From NCBI GenBank assembly GCA_020634625.1, contig JACKBJ010000003.1:124001-188000 (forward strand): 64,000 nucleotides of DNA. Reading direction: 5' to 3'. This document shows positions 8,509 through 17,505 of the stretch, one piece after another (the stretch's first letter is position 1; each line of letters begins with the position of its first letter). Under the pieces are notes generated by a model. The model was not told the origin of the DNA. It did no database searches and saw only the letters and a list, made by a program, of their open reading frames with translations. Both the position numbers and the translations under genes were made by a program. Origin of the DNA: Caldilineae bacterium. Its GTDB lineage: Bacteria > Chloroflexota > Anaerolineae > Epilineales > Epilineaceae.

Positions 8509-10149
8509 ATGTGTGATCGACGCCTGCTCATCCTGCTCGCCGCGAGCATCGGCCTGGTCGGGTTCGTGCCGCGATGGAACCCGCCCGCGGCTTCGGCTGC
8601 GCGCATCGCCACGGGGGGCTTCGCGCGGCAAGCGCCGATGCAGGCCACGGCCGAGCCCTCGGCCGCCCCGACCGACGACGCGACGCCGGAGCCCAGCAAG
8701 ACCCCCATCCCGGTGGGGGGACGCGTGGACGGCAAGAACGCCTGCTACGTCCGGCTGCCGGACCTGCCGGCCAACCACGGCCTCTACGCCGGGTTTGGCG
8801 CCTACAACTGGGAAACCGGCGTGCTGAGCTATGCCGGCGGCGCCTCGAAGCTCAACGAGACCACCACCACGGCCTATTTCGACCTCTACGCCATCCGCCT
8901 GGATGGCGAGGCGGCCGCCTGGAAGTCCATCGGCTACGCCAGCGGTGTGGGCTACACCCGCGAGTCGGGCAAGGGCTGCCGCGACATGGCCAGCGTGGCG
9001 CTCGGCCCCTCCAGCTGGCTCTCGGTCTTCGGTCGGGATGGCTGCGACAACGGTCGTTTCGACAACGGCATGTTCTCGGGCGGCGACATCAAGGAGCTGC
9101 AGCTCGGCGCCACGGCCGACCGCGCGGGCGTGCGCTGGACCGCCGGCAGCGGCGTTCGCGACCTGATCGGCGTGTTGCTCGAACAGGAGGGCAAGCTGAG
9201 GCGTGCCTTCGGCGTCTACGACGATCGGCGCAAGCGGGTCGTCTTCGGCCAGGGGACCTTCGACAACGACGTCGCGGCCGGGTCGCAGGACAAGGTCTAC
9301 ACCGCCCGCAAGGCGGGCAGCCAGTTCCAGCTCTCGGAGCTGCGGCCAGCCGGCCGCGCGCCCGCGCCGCGCTACGGCAGCTGCGCGGCCTATGTCGGGG
9401 ATGCGTCCGCGGGTCTCGACGGCGTGCTGGTGCTGGGTGGCGAGGAGGGCGGTCTGTCGGGCAGCCTCACCTACGACGAAGTCTGGTGGCTCGACTTCTC
9501 CGGTCGGGCCGACGGCGAGTGGTTCGACATCAGCGATCGCTTCGAGAACCGGGCGGACTTCGGCCCGCGCCGGGAGGGCGCCTGCGCCTACGATCCGGAG
9601 ACGCGCTTCTTCTACAGCTGGATGGGCCGGTCGAGCAAGGACATCCCCGGCGGGGCCAAGAACTCCAGCGGTGCCTGGCGGGTGAACCTGGCCGAGCTGG
9701 GCGGCAGCGCCCCGTTGACCTGGGAGCGTCTGGCCAAGGATGACCTCAAAGGCGTCCGTGGCCGCAGCCTGATCCCGAGCGTCTGGGATCCGGTCAACAA
9801 GCGCATGTTCGCGCTGGGCGGCCGCAACGGCCAGGAGGCATTCACCGAGGTCTGGGCCATCTACCCCGACGTCAGCGACGAGGCCTGCGACGCGCTGGAC
9901 CCCTACGCGCCATTCCGCAGCAGCCCGCGTCCGACGCCGAGCCCCAGCCCGAGCCCCGAAGCGACCGCCAGCCCGGCGCCGAGCCTGACGCCTTCCCCCA
10001 CGGCGACCGAGGCGGCGACGCCAGCGCCGACCGCCACCGCCAGCCCGAGCCCGACCGACACCGCCACGGCCCGCCCGAGCGCGACGCCGCAGACCCTGTG
10101 GCGGGCCTACCTGCCGGTGCTGCTGCCCTTGGAGGTCCTGGCGCCCTGA
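8509..10149 (+). CDS. Secreted Kelch/propeller-like protein with Pro/Thr linker and YLP tail
   Basis: The protein has 546 residues. The start at 8509 was chosen because AAGGGAG lies about 8 bases upstream and the product begins MCDRRLLILLAASIGLVGF, a clear signal peptide. The body (about 80-470) has repeated blades of Kelch/galactose-oxidase type, such as APRYGSCAAYVG, GVLVLGGEEGG and MFALGGRNG. A Pro/Ser/Thr linker of about 50 residues follows, then the end AYLPVLLPLEVLAP. The protein is therefore exported and perhaps surface-held; ligand or enzyme activity is not evident, and no copper-radical Tyr/Cys set was identified. Its last 43 bases overlap the convergent ribonuclease gene. Confidence 0.85.
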   Translation: MCDRRLLILLAASIGLVGFVPRWNPPAASAARIATGGFARQAPMQATAEPSAAPTDDATPEPSKTPIPVGGRVDGKNACYVRLPDLPANHGLYAGFGAYNWETGVLSYAGGASKLNETTTTAYFDLYAIRLDGEAAAWKSIGYASGVGYTRESGKGCRDMASVALGPSSWLSVFGRDGCDNGRFDNGMFSGGDIKELQLGATADRAGVRWTAGSGVRDLIGVLLEQEGKLRRAFGVYDDRRKRVVFGQGTFDNDVAAGSQDKVYTARKAGSQFQLSELRPAGRAPAPRYGSCAAYVGDASAGLDGVLVLGGEEGGLSGSLTYDEVWWLDFSGRADGEWFDISDRFENRADFGPRREGACAYDPETRFFYSWMGRSSKDIPGGAKNSSGAWRVNLAELGGSAPLTWERLAKDDLKGVRGRSLIPSVWDPVNKRMFALGGRNGQEAFTEVWAIYPDVSDEACDALDPYAPFRSSPRPTPSPSPSPEATASPAPSLTPSPTATEAATPAPTATASPSPTDTATARPSATPQTLWRAYLPVLLPLEVLAP

Positions 10150-11645
10150 GCCGGCGCGCGGCCCGCTTCGCGCGACTCGGCCAGCAGCGCGAAGTCGATG
10201 AAGCCGCGCGCGACGTCGGTCGAGACCAGCCTGACCGCGACCCGATCGCCCACGTCCACCGGGCCCGCGTCCAGCAGCAACCCTTCGGCCGGCGGCTGGA
10301 GCAGGCGCACCCAGGTGCCCTTGGGCGATGCCCCGGTGACGACGGCATCGAAGCGCTCGCCCCGATGCGGCGCCAGCATCAGCGCCGCCGCCGACTTGCG
10401 CATCCGGCGCTCGACCCGGTCGGCTTCGTCTTCCTGCTCCGTGCAGTGACGCGCCAGACGGCTCAGCGTCTCGAAATCGTAGGGCGCCGGCGCGCTGGCC
10501 AGCGTGGCCTTGACCAGGCGTTGGGTCAGCAGGTCGGTGTAGCGCCGGTTGGGCGCGGTCGAGTGCGTGTAATGGCGTACCGCGAGGCCGAAGTGGCCGG
10601 ATGTGTCGTCGTCGGGGCGGATGGCGATGTACTCGCCGGCGCCCAGCAGCTTGATCACGGTCAGCGAGAGGTCGGGGAAGCGTAGCGGATCGGCGGCGCG
10701 GCGCGCGTCCAGAAAGGCCGACAGCGCGCGGGCGTCCGGCGTGGACGGCAGGGTGTCGCCGAGCTCGCGCGCCAGCTCGACGATGCGGTCCCAGCGCTTG
10801 GGCTCGCGGACCACCCGGCGCAGCGAAGCCCGGCGGTTGGCGTCGAGGAAGCGCGCCGTCGCCTCGTTGGCCGCGATCATGAAGTCCTCGATCAGCTCGC
10901 GGGCGCGGTTCTTCACCTCGATCCGCAGGTCGACGAGCTGCTCGCCGAGGAAGACCGAGCGCGGCTCGATCGACTCCAGGCCGAGGGCGCCAGCCGCATG
11001 CCGGTGCCGCCGCAAACGCTCGGCGGCCGCGTCCTGCCGGCGCAGCTGCGCGTCGAGCCCGGGCACGCGCGCCATGCCCGGTGGCGCCGGTCCGAGGTCG
11101 TCGAGCCAGGCCGCCACGGCGTTGTAGGCCAGCCGGGCCTGGTTGCGCACCCAGGCGCGGTACAGGCTGGACTCGGTCACGGCGCCGTCCGGCCCCAGCT
11201 GCATGTCGATCACCAACGCCAGGCGGTCTTCGCCCTCGTCGAGCGAGCTGAGGTCGGTGCACAGGCGCTCGGGCAACATGTAGAAGATGCGCCCGGGCGT
11301 GTAGACCGCCGTGGTGTTGTGACGCGCGTGGGTGTCGATCGCCGAGCCAGCCGGCACCAGCGCGTCCACGTCGGCGATCGCGACCAGGATGCGCGTGCCG
11401 CCGTCGGCGTCCCACTCGGCCAGGGTCAGCTGGTCGAGGTCGCGCGAATCGTCGTTGTCGATCGAGCACCAGGGCCGGTCGCGCAGGTCGCGCAGCGCGT
11501 CCGGCGCGGCGCTGGCAGGTCCGGTGATGGCGTTCAGCTCCGCCAGGACCTCGACGCCGAAGTCGGCCAGGAAGCCACGGTCGAGCATGGCCTGGTGGGC
11601 CAGATCGGCCAGGATGCTGCGCTGGTTCGCCGCCAGATCGCTCAT
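10107..11645 (-). CDS. RNB-domain (RNase II/R family) ribonuclease
   Basis: The protein has 512 residues, shorter than RNase II or RNase R because the N-terminal cold-shock domains are absent. The RNB catalytic motif is SIDNDDSRDLDQ at 61-72. Asp63, Asp69 and Asp71 align with RNase II Asp201, Asp207 and Asp209; the position of RNase II Asp210 is Gln72. A short C-terminal S1-like segment begins around 430. The expected role is 3'-5' exoribonuclease activity on RNA in the cytoplasm. The 3' end overlaps the convergent secreted-protein gene by 43 bases (10107-10149). The family assignment is firm; whether the Gln is a subfamily feature or weakens metal binding is not known from sequence alone. 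Confidence 0.9.
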   Translation of the reverse strand: MSDLAANQRSILADLAHQAMLDRGFLADFGVEVLAELNAITGPASAAPDALRDLRDRPWCSIDNDDSRDLDQLTLAEWDADGGTRILVAIADVDALVPAGSAIDTHARHNTTAVYTPGRIFYMLPERLCTDLSSLDEGEDRLALVIDMQLGPDGAVTESSLYRAWVRNQARLAYNAVAAWLDDLGPAPPGMARVPGLDAQLRRQDAAAERLRRHRHAAGALGLESIEPRSVFLGEQLVDLRIEVKNRARELIEDFMIAANEATARFLDANRRASLRRVVREPKRWDRIVELARELGDTLPSTPDARALSAFLDARRAADPLRFPDLSLTVIKLLGAGEYIAIRPDDDTSGHFGLAVRHYTHSTAPNRRYTDLLTQRLVKATLASAPAPYDFETLSRLARHCTEQEDEADRVERRMRKSAAALMLAPHRGERFDAVVTGASPKGTWVRLLQPPAEGLLLDAGPVDVGDRVAVRLVSTDVARGFIDFALLAESREAGRAPAQGARTSKGSSTGR

Positions 11646-11767
11646 GCCGTGAGCTTAGGCCGGGGGGCGGGCATCGCCAAGCTCGAAGGGTCCGCCCGCC
11701 CGATTCGGGTGCGACCGCCCGCGGGCCGTCGATTGCCGCGTCCTGGCGAAGCCGCCGCGCCGCGGCC

Positions 11768-12958
11768 TCAGCGCGTGGCGGCCGCCTCGACCAGGCGCTG
11801 GCCGCCGGCGGCCCACCAGGCAGCGAAGGTGGGCGACTCGGGCAGGCTCCGCTCACGCCACATGCCGCCCACCCAGTCGCGGTAGCGGGCGGACTCGGCC
11901 GGCAACGCGCCGCCGGCCAGATGCCGCGTCACCGAGCCCGGCCCGCCGTTGTAGGCCGTCGCCGCCAGCTCGACCGAGCGCTGCCAGTCCGGGTCGGCGG
12001 CGCTGCCGAAGCTGGCCAGCTGCTGGGCCAGGTACCAGGCGCCGAAGTCGATGGCCGTCTCCGGATCGTAGAGGGCATCGGCGCCGCTCCAGTCGAGCCC
12101 GCGCGCGGCGGCGATGCCGGCCGCGGTGCTGGGCATGACCTGCATCAGCCCCAGGGCGCCGGCCGGGCTGCCGGCCCCCGGGTCGCCCCCGGACTCGACC
12201 AGCATGACGATGGCCAGCAGCTGCGGGTCGACCGCGTGCCGCGTTGCGGCCTCGTCCAGCAGACCCGACCAGCGGCTGACGGTGGCCGGCAGCCAGGCGA
12301 TGCCGAGATCCTGCTCGGGGAGGCTCGACGCGGCCAGGCTCTGGCTGGCTTCGGCCGGGAGCGACGCGAGCTCCAGCTCGGCCGCCGCCAGCGGGCCGTC
12401 GGCCGCGTTGCCGACGGCCGACGCGCCCTCGATCGGGGCCAGGAGGGCCTGGCGCGGGATGCCGTCCAGGCGCAGCGGTCGCGGCTGACCGGCCGTCAGG
12501 CGCACCGCGTCGGCGGGCAGGAAGCCGTAGCGCGGCGAGCCATCCTCGGTCGGCGCCAGTACCCAGAGCGCCTCGGCCGGCGCCAGCCCGGATCGATAGC
12601 GGACGCTGCCGCCGATGGCCAGCTCGGCTTCGGCGGGCACCCGCGCCAGGGTCTCGCCGGCGCCGGGCGCCGCACGGAGCTCGGCGGCCTCCAGGCTGCG
12701 ACCGCGCGCGTAGGTCACGAAGGCCAGGCCGGGCTCGCCCAGGCCGGGCCCGAGGCCAGCCGCCAGCACCGTCTCCGGGGCGCTCGGGTCGGCCAGGCCC
12801 AGCGCGAGGCGCCCCGCCGCCGCGAGGAGCAGCAGGACGAGCGCCATGCGCCCGGCGCCGCCCGGCGCCGCGGGCCGCGAAGGCGCGCCGACGGTGCCTT
12901 GCCGGCGCGCCCCCGCGGCCATCCCCGTTCGGTTCATCGATCCGTTCAGCAGTGCCAT
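11768..12958 (-). CDS. Membrane-anchored lytic transglycosylase (SLT domain)
   Basis: The protein has 396 residues from the ATG at 12958, chosen because GGAGGA stands 8 bases upstream; an in-frame ATG at 13048 lies inside the promoter. One hydrophobic segment at about 38-55 serves as signal anchor. An SH3-like region may occupy 75-160. The C-terminal SLT domain (about 230-385) has the likely catalytic Glu255 in LVESGGDP, then GALGLMQVMPSTA and the AYNGGPGSV motif. It should cleave peptidoglycan between MurNAc and GlcNAc in the envelope. The promoter carries two LexA-like boxes, implying induction by DNA damage. No phage genes are nearby. Confidence 0.9.
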   Translation of the reverse strand: MALLNGSMNRTGMAAGARRQGTVGAPSRPAAPGGAGRMALVLLLLAAAGRLALGLADPSAPETVLAAGLGPGLGEPGLAFVTYARGRSLEAAELRAAPGAGETLARVPAEAELAIGGSVRYRSGLAPAEALWVLAPTEDGSPRYGFLPADAVRLTAGQPRPLRLDGIPRQALLAPIEGASAVGNAADGPLAAAELELASLPAEASQSLAASSLPEQDLGIAWLPATVSRWSGLLDEAATRHAVDPQLLAIVMLVESGGDPGAGSPAGALGLMQVMPSTAAGIAAARGLDWSGADALYDPETAIDFGAWYLAQQLASFGSAADPDWQRSVELAATAYNGGPGSVTRHLAGGALPAESARYRDWVGGMWRERSLPESPTFAAWWAAGGQRLVEAAATR

Positions 12959-13004
12959 CCTGGTATCCTCCGCGCGATTCGAGCGCGCCGCTTCGACCTG
13001 AGTA

Positions 13005-13048
13005 GAACATCTGTTCAGTACTCTAGAACAGCTGTGCTCCGGTGTCAA
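13005..13048 (-). promoter_or_regulatory. Strong sigma-70 promoter overlapped by two LexA-type operators
   Basis: On the minus strand, TTGACA (13048-13043) is followed after exactly 17 bases by TAGAGT (13025-13020). A perfect GAAC-N4-GTTC box lies at 13005-13016, across the expected transcription start. A second copy with one mismatch, GAACAGCTGTGC read on the plus strand, lies at 13026-13037 inside the spacer. The box centres are 21 bp apart, about two helical turns. GAAC-N4-GTTC is the core of the SOS box known from Gram-positive bacteria. Confidence 0.75.
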
Positions 13049-13133
13049 GCATGAGATCGAAGCGCGTTGCGGGGGCGCTTCCAGGTCCCCGGCGCGTGGG
13101 GCGGCGGGACCGCGGGCGTCTGGGCGACCGATC

Positions 13134-16046
13134 TCAGCGCTTCAGCAGACGCGGTAGCCAGAGCCGGTCGACGGGCGTCTCGGTGCTCGGCTCGGTCGGC
13201 GTTCCGGTCGGCGTGGCCGATGGCTCGGTCGGCGCCGCGGTCGGCGTGCTCGGGGCAGTGGCCGTCGGCGCTCCGGTCGGCGTCGCGGTCGGCGTCTCGA
13301 GCGGCGGGGTGCCGGTCAGGCCCTCGAGCTCGAGCCCGAAGCTCGCGATCTCCCGTGGCGCGAGCGTCGCGCGCAGTTGGCCGCGAGCGACCGTGGCCGG
13401 ACCGATCGGGGTCTCGATGTGGCTCAGCCGGGAGACCCCGAGCAGCGGAACTTGGCAACGAATCGGATCGGCCGCCGGCCGATCACCCAGGTTCCAGAGC
13501 CGTGCGACCAGACCCGCTTGCGGCCCGGCGTCGGCAGGCTTGAGCGCCCAGAGCAGGGTCGATGGCGTCGCCTCCGAGAGCAGCGAGAAGGGTTCCGCGG
13601 GGAGCCGGGACGCCCGGTCCGGCATGGGCTCCAGGCGACCGGCCAGAAGCGGGTTCTGGTGGGCCAGGGCGAAGCGCATCGCCGCCGCCGGGTCGAAGGT
13701 GCCCGGCCCGGTCGTCTGCAGAGCGAAGCGCTGCGTGAATCGGGTGTCGCCGCCCTGGGCCGGTAGGCCGTGGTCGCCGAAGACCACGTTGCCGCCGGCC
13801 AGAACCGAGATCTGCGGGGTCTCGGTGTCCAGGCGTTCGGCCGTGCTCCGACCCAGGCGCATGAAACAGCAGTCGGCGTTGGACAGCAGGATGCCGGCAC
13901 CCGAAGGCTCGAGCAGGGCTGCCAGATGGTTGAGCGTCAGCCAGTCGTAGCGTGCGTTGTCGTCGGCATAGTGTCCGCCGTCGCGCTGCAGGCGCGCGTT
14001 CAGGACGGCGCCGAGCTCTTCGTGCCATAGGGTCGGTGCCTCGATGTCGAAGCCGAAGGCCCAGGTCTGTGGCGTGTCGAAGCCTTCTTCGATGGTATTC
14101 TCGATCTCCAACCGGGGCAGGCCACGGTGGAGCGTGATGCGGGTCTCGCGGCGCAATGGCGACGCCGACTGGGCGCGCAGGGTCAAGCTGACCGGACCGG
14201 CGGCCGCGAGCATCCAGACGCCTTCGCCCCGGCCGCCGAGGTCGTTGATGCGGCGGCCGTCGATCTCGCGCATCCATTGGCGCTCCTCGGCATCGATCAG
14301 GCTCGCGATGTGGCCATCCGCGCCGCACGCGACGAACCAGTGGGCGTTCTGCAGCGTCCCCGACCGGGCATCCAGGCGCCCTGCGTCGGTGAAGCCGGCG
14401 CCCGGTCCCGGTCGAACCTCGTAGACCCGATAGCCCAGGGCCGGGACGGCTTCGGCCAGGACCCGCAGCTGGCGAGGCGCCTCCCGCGTCCGACCGGCGA
14501 TCGACTGCGAGGGCAGCTCGCGGCCGGTCGCGAGGTCGATCACGTGGCAGGTCGCCGGGTCGGCGTGGGGCAGGTCGACCACGTCGCTGCGGGCGAAGCC
14601 CAGCGGGTTGAAGACGTAGTAGCGCGGCGCCGAGGCGCCGGCCGTGGGGATGGCCGATCCGAGCCAGGCAGCGGCATCGGAACCGAGGCGGGTGACGTAG
14701 CCCTCGACGCGGTCGGCCAGGCGGCGCTGCCAGGCGATGCGCGCGTCGATCAGGCCGCTGGGTGGCCCGACCATGCCGAAGTCGTGCTCCCAGTAGAGGC
14801 CGAGGGCTACCCAAGCCTCCTCGCGCTCGGCCTCGCGGCCGGTCATGAAGCCTGGCTCGGCCAAGCTGGCCAGCGCGGCCATCGCTTCGGCGCCGCGCAT
14901 GGCCTCGACCGCCCGCTTGATGCGGGCGGTCTGCTCGGCCAGCCCGGCGCAGTAGAGGTCCCACTCGTTGCCGTGGCTGGCCCCGTGGACCGGCAGGTCG
15001 GCGCCGTAGCGGGCCTCGAAGTCCTCGAAGAAGTCCTGCTCGTTGGACACGATGACCTGCCGTTCGGCGTCCGTCTTCTCGCGCGCGGTGCGCACGAAGG
15101 CCTCCGAGCGGGTTTCCAGGTCGTCCCAGCCCTGGCCGAAGCAGCCAACGACCCGGTAGGGGTAGCGGGCCAGGAAGTCCGGGTCGCCGCTGACGTAGTC
15201 GACCACCTCGTCCGGCCGGCGCGCCTCGGCGTAGCCGCCCAGGGATTGGTTGCCGCCGGCCATGGTGTTCCACTTCATCAGCAAGCGGCGGCCGTCCGGT
15301 CCCTGCCACCAGTAGATCTCGCGCTCGCGCTCGCCGGCCCGCGGCAGGCGTGTGTCGCAGCCGCAGATGCCCTTCCAGCTGTAGCGGGCGCCGGCGCCGG
15401 CGAAGAGCGCGGCCACACCGTAGGGCAGGGTCTGGTTCTCGATCAGGTAGGCCAGCCGGAAACGCAGGCCCTGCTCGCGCTCGATGCGTCCGGGGTAGTA
15501 CATGCCGCGCAGCAGGGCCTCGGCCGGCGCGCCGCCGGGGCAGATGCACAGTGCGTTCAGGGGCACGCTGACGTGGCCGCTGGCGATGCGCGCGATCAGC
15601 CGGGCGAAGGCCTCCGGAGAGCGGTGCTGCTCGTAGGTCCGCAGCCAGAGCCAGCCGTCGCAGTTCCAGCGGCTCTGCTGCTCGATCGGCAGCTCGGCGG
15701 TGGCATCGGCGAGGTCGAGGTAGTAGTCGAGGGTGTCGAGAAAGGCCTGGCGGTAGGCCTCTTCGCCGGCGCTCCAGAAGTAGTCGGTGTGATCGTCGGG
15801 TGCGATGTAGATGCGCAGGCGGTCGCGCTGTGCGGCGCCGGCCGGCTCCGCCGGACGCCTGGGCACCCGCGGCTCGCCCGGTCCGGCCGATGTTTCGGGT
15901 CCGACCCTTTCGCCCAGCCAGGGACCCAGCCAGAAGCCGGGCAGGAGCGCCGCCGCCTGGCCCAGGAGCCGGCGTCGGCTGATCGCGCCGCTCGCCCATG
16001 CGATCGGTCCCACGCGCATCCGCCGCTCGACCGCGCGTTGCGCCAT
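13134..16046 (-). CDS. Tat-exported GH38-type glycosidase (alpha-mannosidase-like) with Pro/Thr linker
   Basis: The protein has 970 residues from the ATG at 16046, which has GAGGAGG about 6 bases upstream. Residues 23-29 are SRRRLLG, followed by a hydrophobic stretch, a good twin-arginine signal for export of a folded metalloenzyme. The N-terminal motif HTDYFW in APDDHTDYFWS matches the zinc-binding HxDxxW of glycoside hydrolase family 38. The middle and C-terminal regions look like the helical bundle and beta-sandwich domains of that family. A Thr/Pro linker of about 45 residues follows, then the tail LWLPRLLKR. It likely trims alpha-mannosides or related glycans outside the cell. Identity with GH38 is distant, so the substrate is uncertain. 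Confidence 0.78.
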   Translation of the reverse strand: MAQRAVERRMRVGPIAWASGAISRRRLLGQAAALLPGFWLGPWLGERVGPETSAGPGEPRVPRRPAEPAGAAQRDRLRIYIAPDDHTDYFWSAGEEAYRQAFLDTLDYYLDLADATAELPIEQQSRWNCDGWLWLRTYEQHRSPEAFARLIARIASGHVSVPLNALCICPGGAPAEALLRGMYYPGRIEREQGLRFRLAYLIENQTLPYGVAALFAGAGARYSWKGICGCDTRLPRAGEREREIYWWQGPDGRRLLMKWNTMAGGNQSLGGYAEARRPDEVVDYVSGDPDFLARYPYRVVGCFGQGWDDLETRSEAFVRTAREKTDAERQVIVSNEQDFFEDFEARYGADLPVHGASHGNEWDLYCAGLAEQTARIKRAVEAMRGAEAMAALASLAEPGFMTGREAEREEAWVALGLYWEHDFGMVGPPSGLIDARIAWQRRLADRVEGYVTRLGSDAAAWLGSAIPTAGASAPRYYVFNPLGFARSDVVDLPHADPATCHVIDLATGRELPSQSIAGRTREAPRQLRVLAEAVPALGYRVYEVRPGPGAGFTDAGRLDARSGTLQNAHWFVACGADGHIASLIDAEERQWMREIDGRRINDLGGRGEGVWMLAAAGPVSLTLRAQSASPLRRETRITLHRGLPRLEIENTIEEGFDTPQTWAFGFDIEAPTLWHEELGAVLNARLQRDGGHYADDNARYDWLTLNHLAALLEPSGAGILLSNADCCFMRLGRSTAERLDTETPQISVLAGGNVVFGDHGLPAQGGDTRFTQRFALQTTGPGTFDPAAAMRFALAHQNPLLAGRLEPMPDRASRLPAEPFSLLSEATPSTLLWALKPADAGPQAGLVARLWNLGDRPAADPIRCQVPLLGVSRLSHIETPIGPATVARGQLRATLAPREIASFGLELEGLTGTPPLETPTATPTGAPTATAPSTPTAAPTEPSATPTGTPTEPSTETPVDRLWLPRLLKR

Positions 16047-16217
16047 GATCCGCCTCCTCGACGTAGCTCGACGCGCGCGCTCGCCGAACCGGTTTCCGGC
16101 GACCGGTCCGGCGTCGCCCACTGCGCTCAACGATATCCTAGCTGGCCGCGCCGGCCCACCCGATCGGTCCGAGATCGCCGCTGGCCAGGCGGCCCAGCCC
16201 CGACCGGCGGGAGCAAC

Positions 16218-16248
16218 TTGCCTGCCTTCGTCGGAGTCGGGCTAAAAT
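16218..16248 (+). promoter_or_regulatory. Possible promoter of the GNAT gene
   Basis: TTGCCT (16218-16223), a 19-base spacer, then TAAAAT (16243-16248). The spacer is long for sigma-70, but the AT-rich hexamer is conspicuous and lies about 70 bases ahead of the chosen ATG at 16319. Confidence 0.4.
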
Positions 16249-16318
16249 GACCGCCTCCAGCTCCGCGGATCCCAGGCTGCGCTTCGACTCGGATCCACGC
16301 TTCGGAAACGCCCTTGCC

Positions 16319-17467
16319 ATGAGCCACCCCAGCCCCGTCGTTCGCGCCGAACCGCCCATCGATGGCCTCGTCTTGCACGCCTTCACCCGGGCCGAGCTGC
16401 CCGAGCGTTTCGTGGCGCCGCTGGTCGAGCTGCAGCAGACCCGGCTGCGCGAGCGCTTTCCGGAGGACCCGCTGCCGCGGACCGCGCAGATGGCGCTCGA
16501 GCTGCGGGCGCCGGCGATGGCGGCCTGGGACCCGCGCTTCGTGCTGGCCGAAGCCGGTGGCCGGCTGCTCGGCTTCGACGAGCCCGGCGTCGACTTCGAG
16601 GACAACCCGCAGCAGCTCTGGCTGGACCCCTACGTGCTCCCCGAATGGCGGCGCCGGGGCATCGGCCGGCGCCTGGTGGCCAAGGCCATCGAGGCCCTGT
16701 CCGAGCACCCGATCCGCAGCGCCGGCTTTTCGCTGGTGCCGCGCGATCCCATCGGACGCGCGCTGCAGGCGCGGGTCGAGTCGGGATGGGGCCTGGCGCC
16801 GGCCATCGTCGGTCGCAAGGGCCGGCTCTACCTGTCCCAGCTCGATCGGGAGGCCATCGCCGCCCAAACCGCCGAGCGCGAGGCGGCCCTGGCGCCCGAG
16901 CACCGGGCGCTCTTCTTCGAGCTGGACGCGCTGCCGGCGGCCGAGACGGGCTTCGACCTGGCCGACTTCTGCGACATGGTCCAGGAGATCGAGAACCTGA
17001 TGCCGCTGGAGGACCTGGCGCTCGAGCCCGAGCGCTTCTCGCCCGAGCGCTTCCACGCCCTGACGGCCTACCTGCGCGGCTCGGGCCTGACGATGTGGAA
17101 CTACGTCGCCGTCGAAGCCGCCACCGGCCGCAGCCTGGGCCTCACCAACATCAGCTTCGATCCGGAGGACCCGCGGCGCATCAGCCAATGGGATACGGGC
17201 GTCCGCAAGGCCGCGCAGGGCCGGGGTCTGGGCAAGACCCTCAAGCTGCTGATGCTGCGCAAGATCCTGGCCGAGCTGCCCGAGGCGAAGTTCATCCGCA
17301 CCGACAACGCGGCCAGCAACGCGCCGATGCTGGCCATCAACACCGCCCTCGGCTTTCGCGAGCACCACCGCGAGCTGGGCTACCAGCTGCCGCTGGCCGA
17401 TCTCTGCCGGCGGCTCGACATCGCCGCGCCGGATGCGCCGCCGGCCCCGATCGACGCGAGCGGCTGA
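16319..17467 (+). CDS. GNAT-family N-acetyltransferase with two GNAT-like halves
   Basis: The protein has 382 residues from the ATG at 16319; an in-frame ATG at 16247 overlaps the -10 box and is unlikely. The first half has the acetyl-CoA loop-like sequence PEWRRRGIGRRLVAKAIEAL. The second half has AAQGRGLGKTLKLLMLRKI with FIRTDNAASNAPMLAINTALGF, a typical motif A/B arrangement of GNAT enzymes. Double-GNAT proteins of this size are common in high-GC bacteria, where often only one half is catalytic. The acyl acceptor is not known. The gene converges on the UbiB-like gene, with GGCAGCGCTGCC in the 38-base gap. Confidence 0.85.
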   Translation: MSHPSPVVRAEPPIDGLVLHAFTRAELPERFVAPLVELQQTRLRERFPEDPLPRTAQMALELRAPAMAAWDPRFVLAEAGGRLLGFDEPGVDFEDNPQQLWLDPYVLPEWRRRGIGRRLVAKAIEALSEHPIRSAGFSLVPRDPIGRALQARVESGWGLAPAIVGRKGRLYLSQLDREAIAAQTAEREAALAPEHRALFFELDALPAAETGFDLADFCDMVQEIENLMPLEDLALEPERFSPERFHALTAYLRGSGLTMWNYVAVEAATGRSLGLTNISFDPEDPRRISQWDTGVRKAAQGRGLGKTLKLLMLRKILAELPEAKFIRTDNAASNAPMLAINTALGFREHHRELGYQLPLADLCRRLDIAAPDAPPAPIDASG

Positions 17468-17505
17468 GGCAGCGCTGCCGCGCCCGCGGCCGCCTCGACC
17501 CGGCG

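Noticed and set aside
11768..13048. Lytic transglycosylase as part of a prophage lysis module
   Set aside because: No holin, tail, terminase or integrase gene lies nearby; the neighbours are ordinary chromosomal genes.
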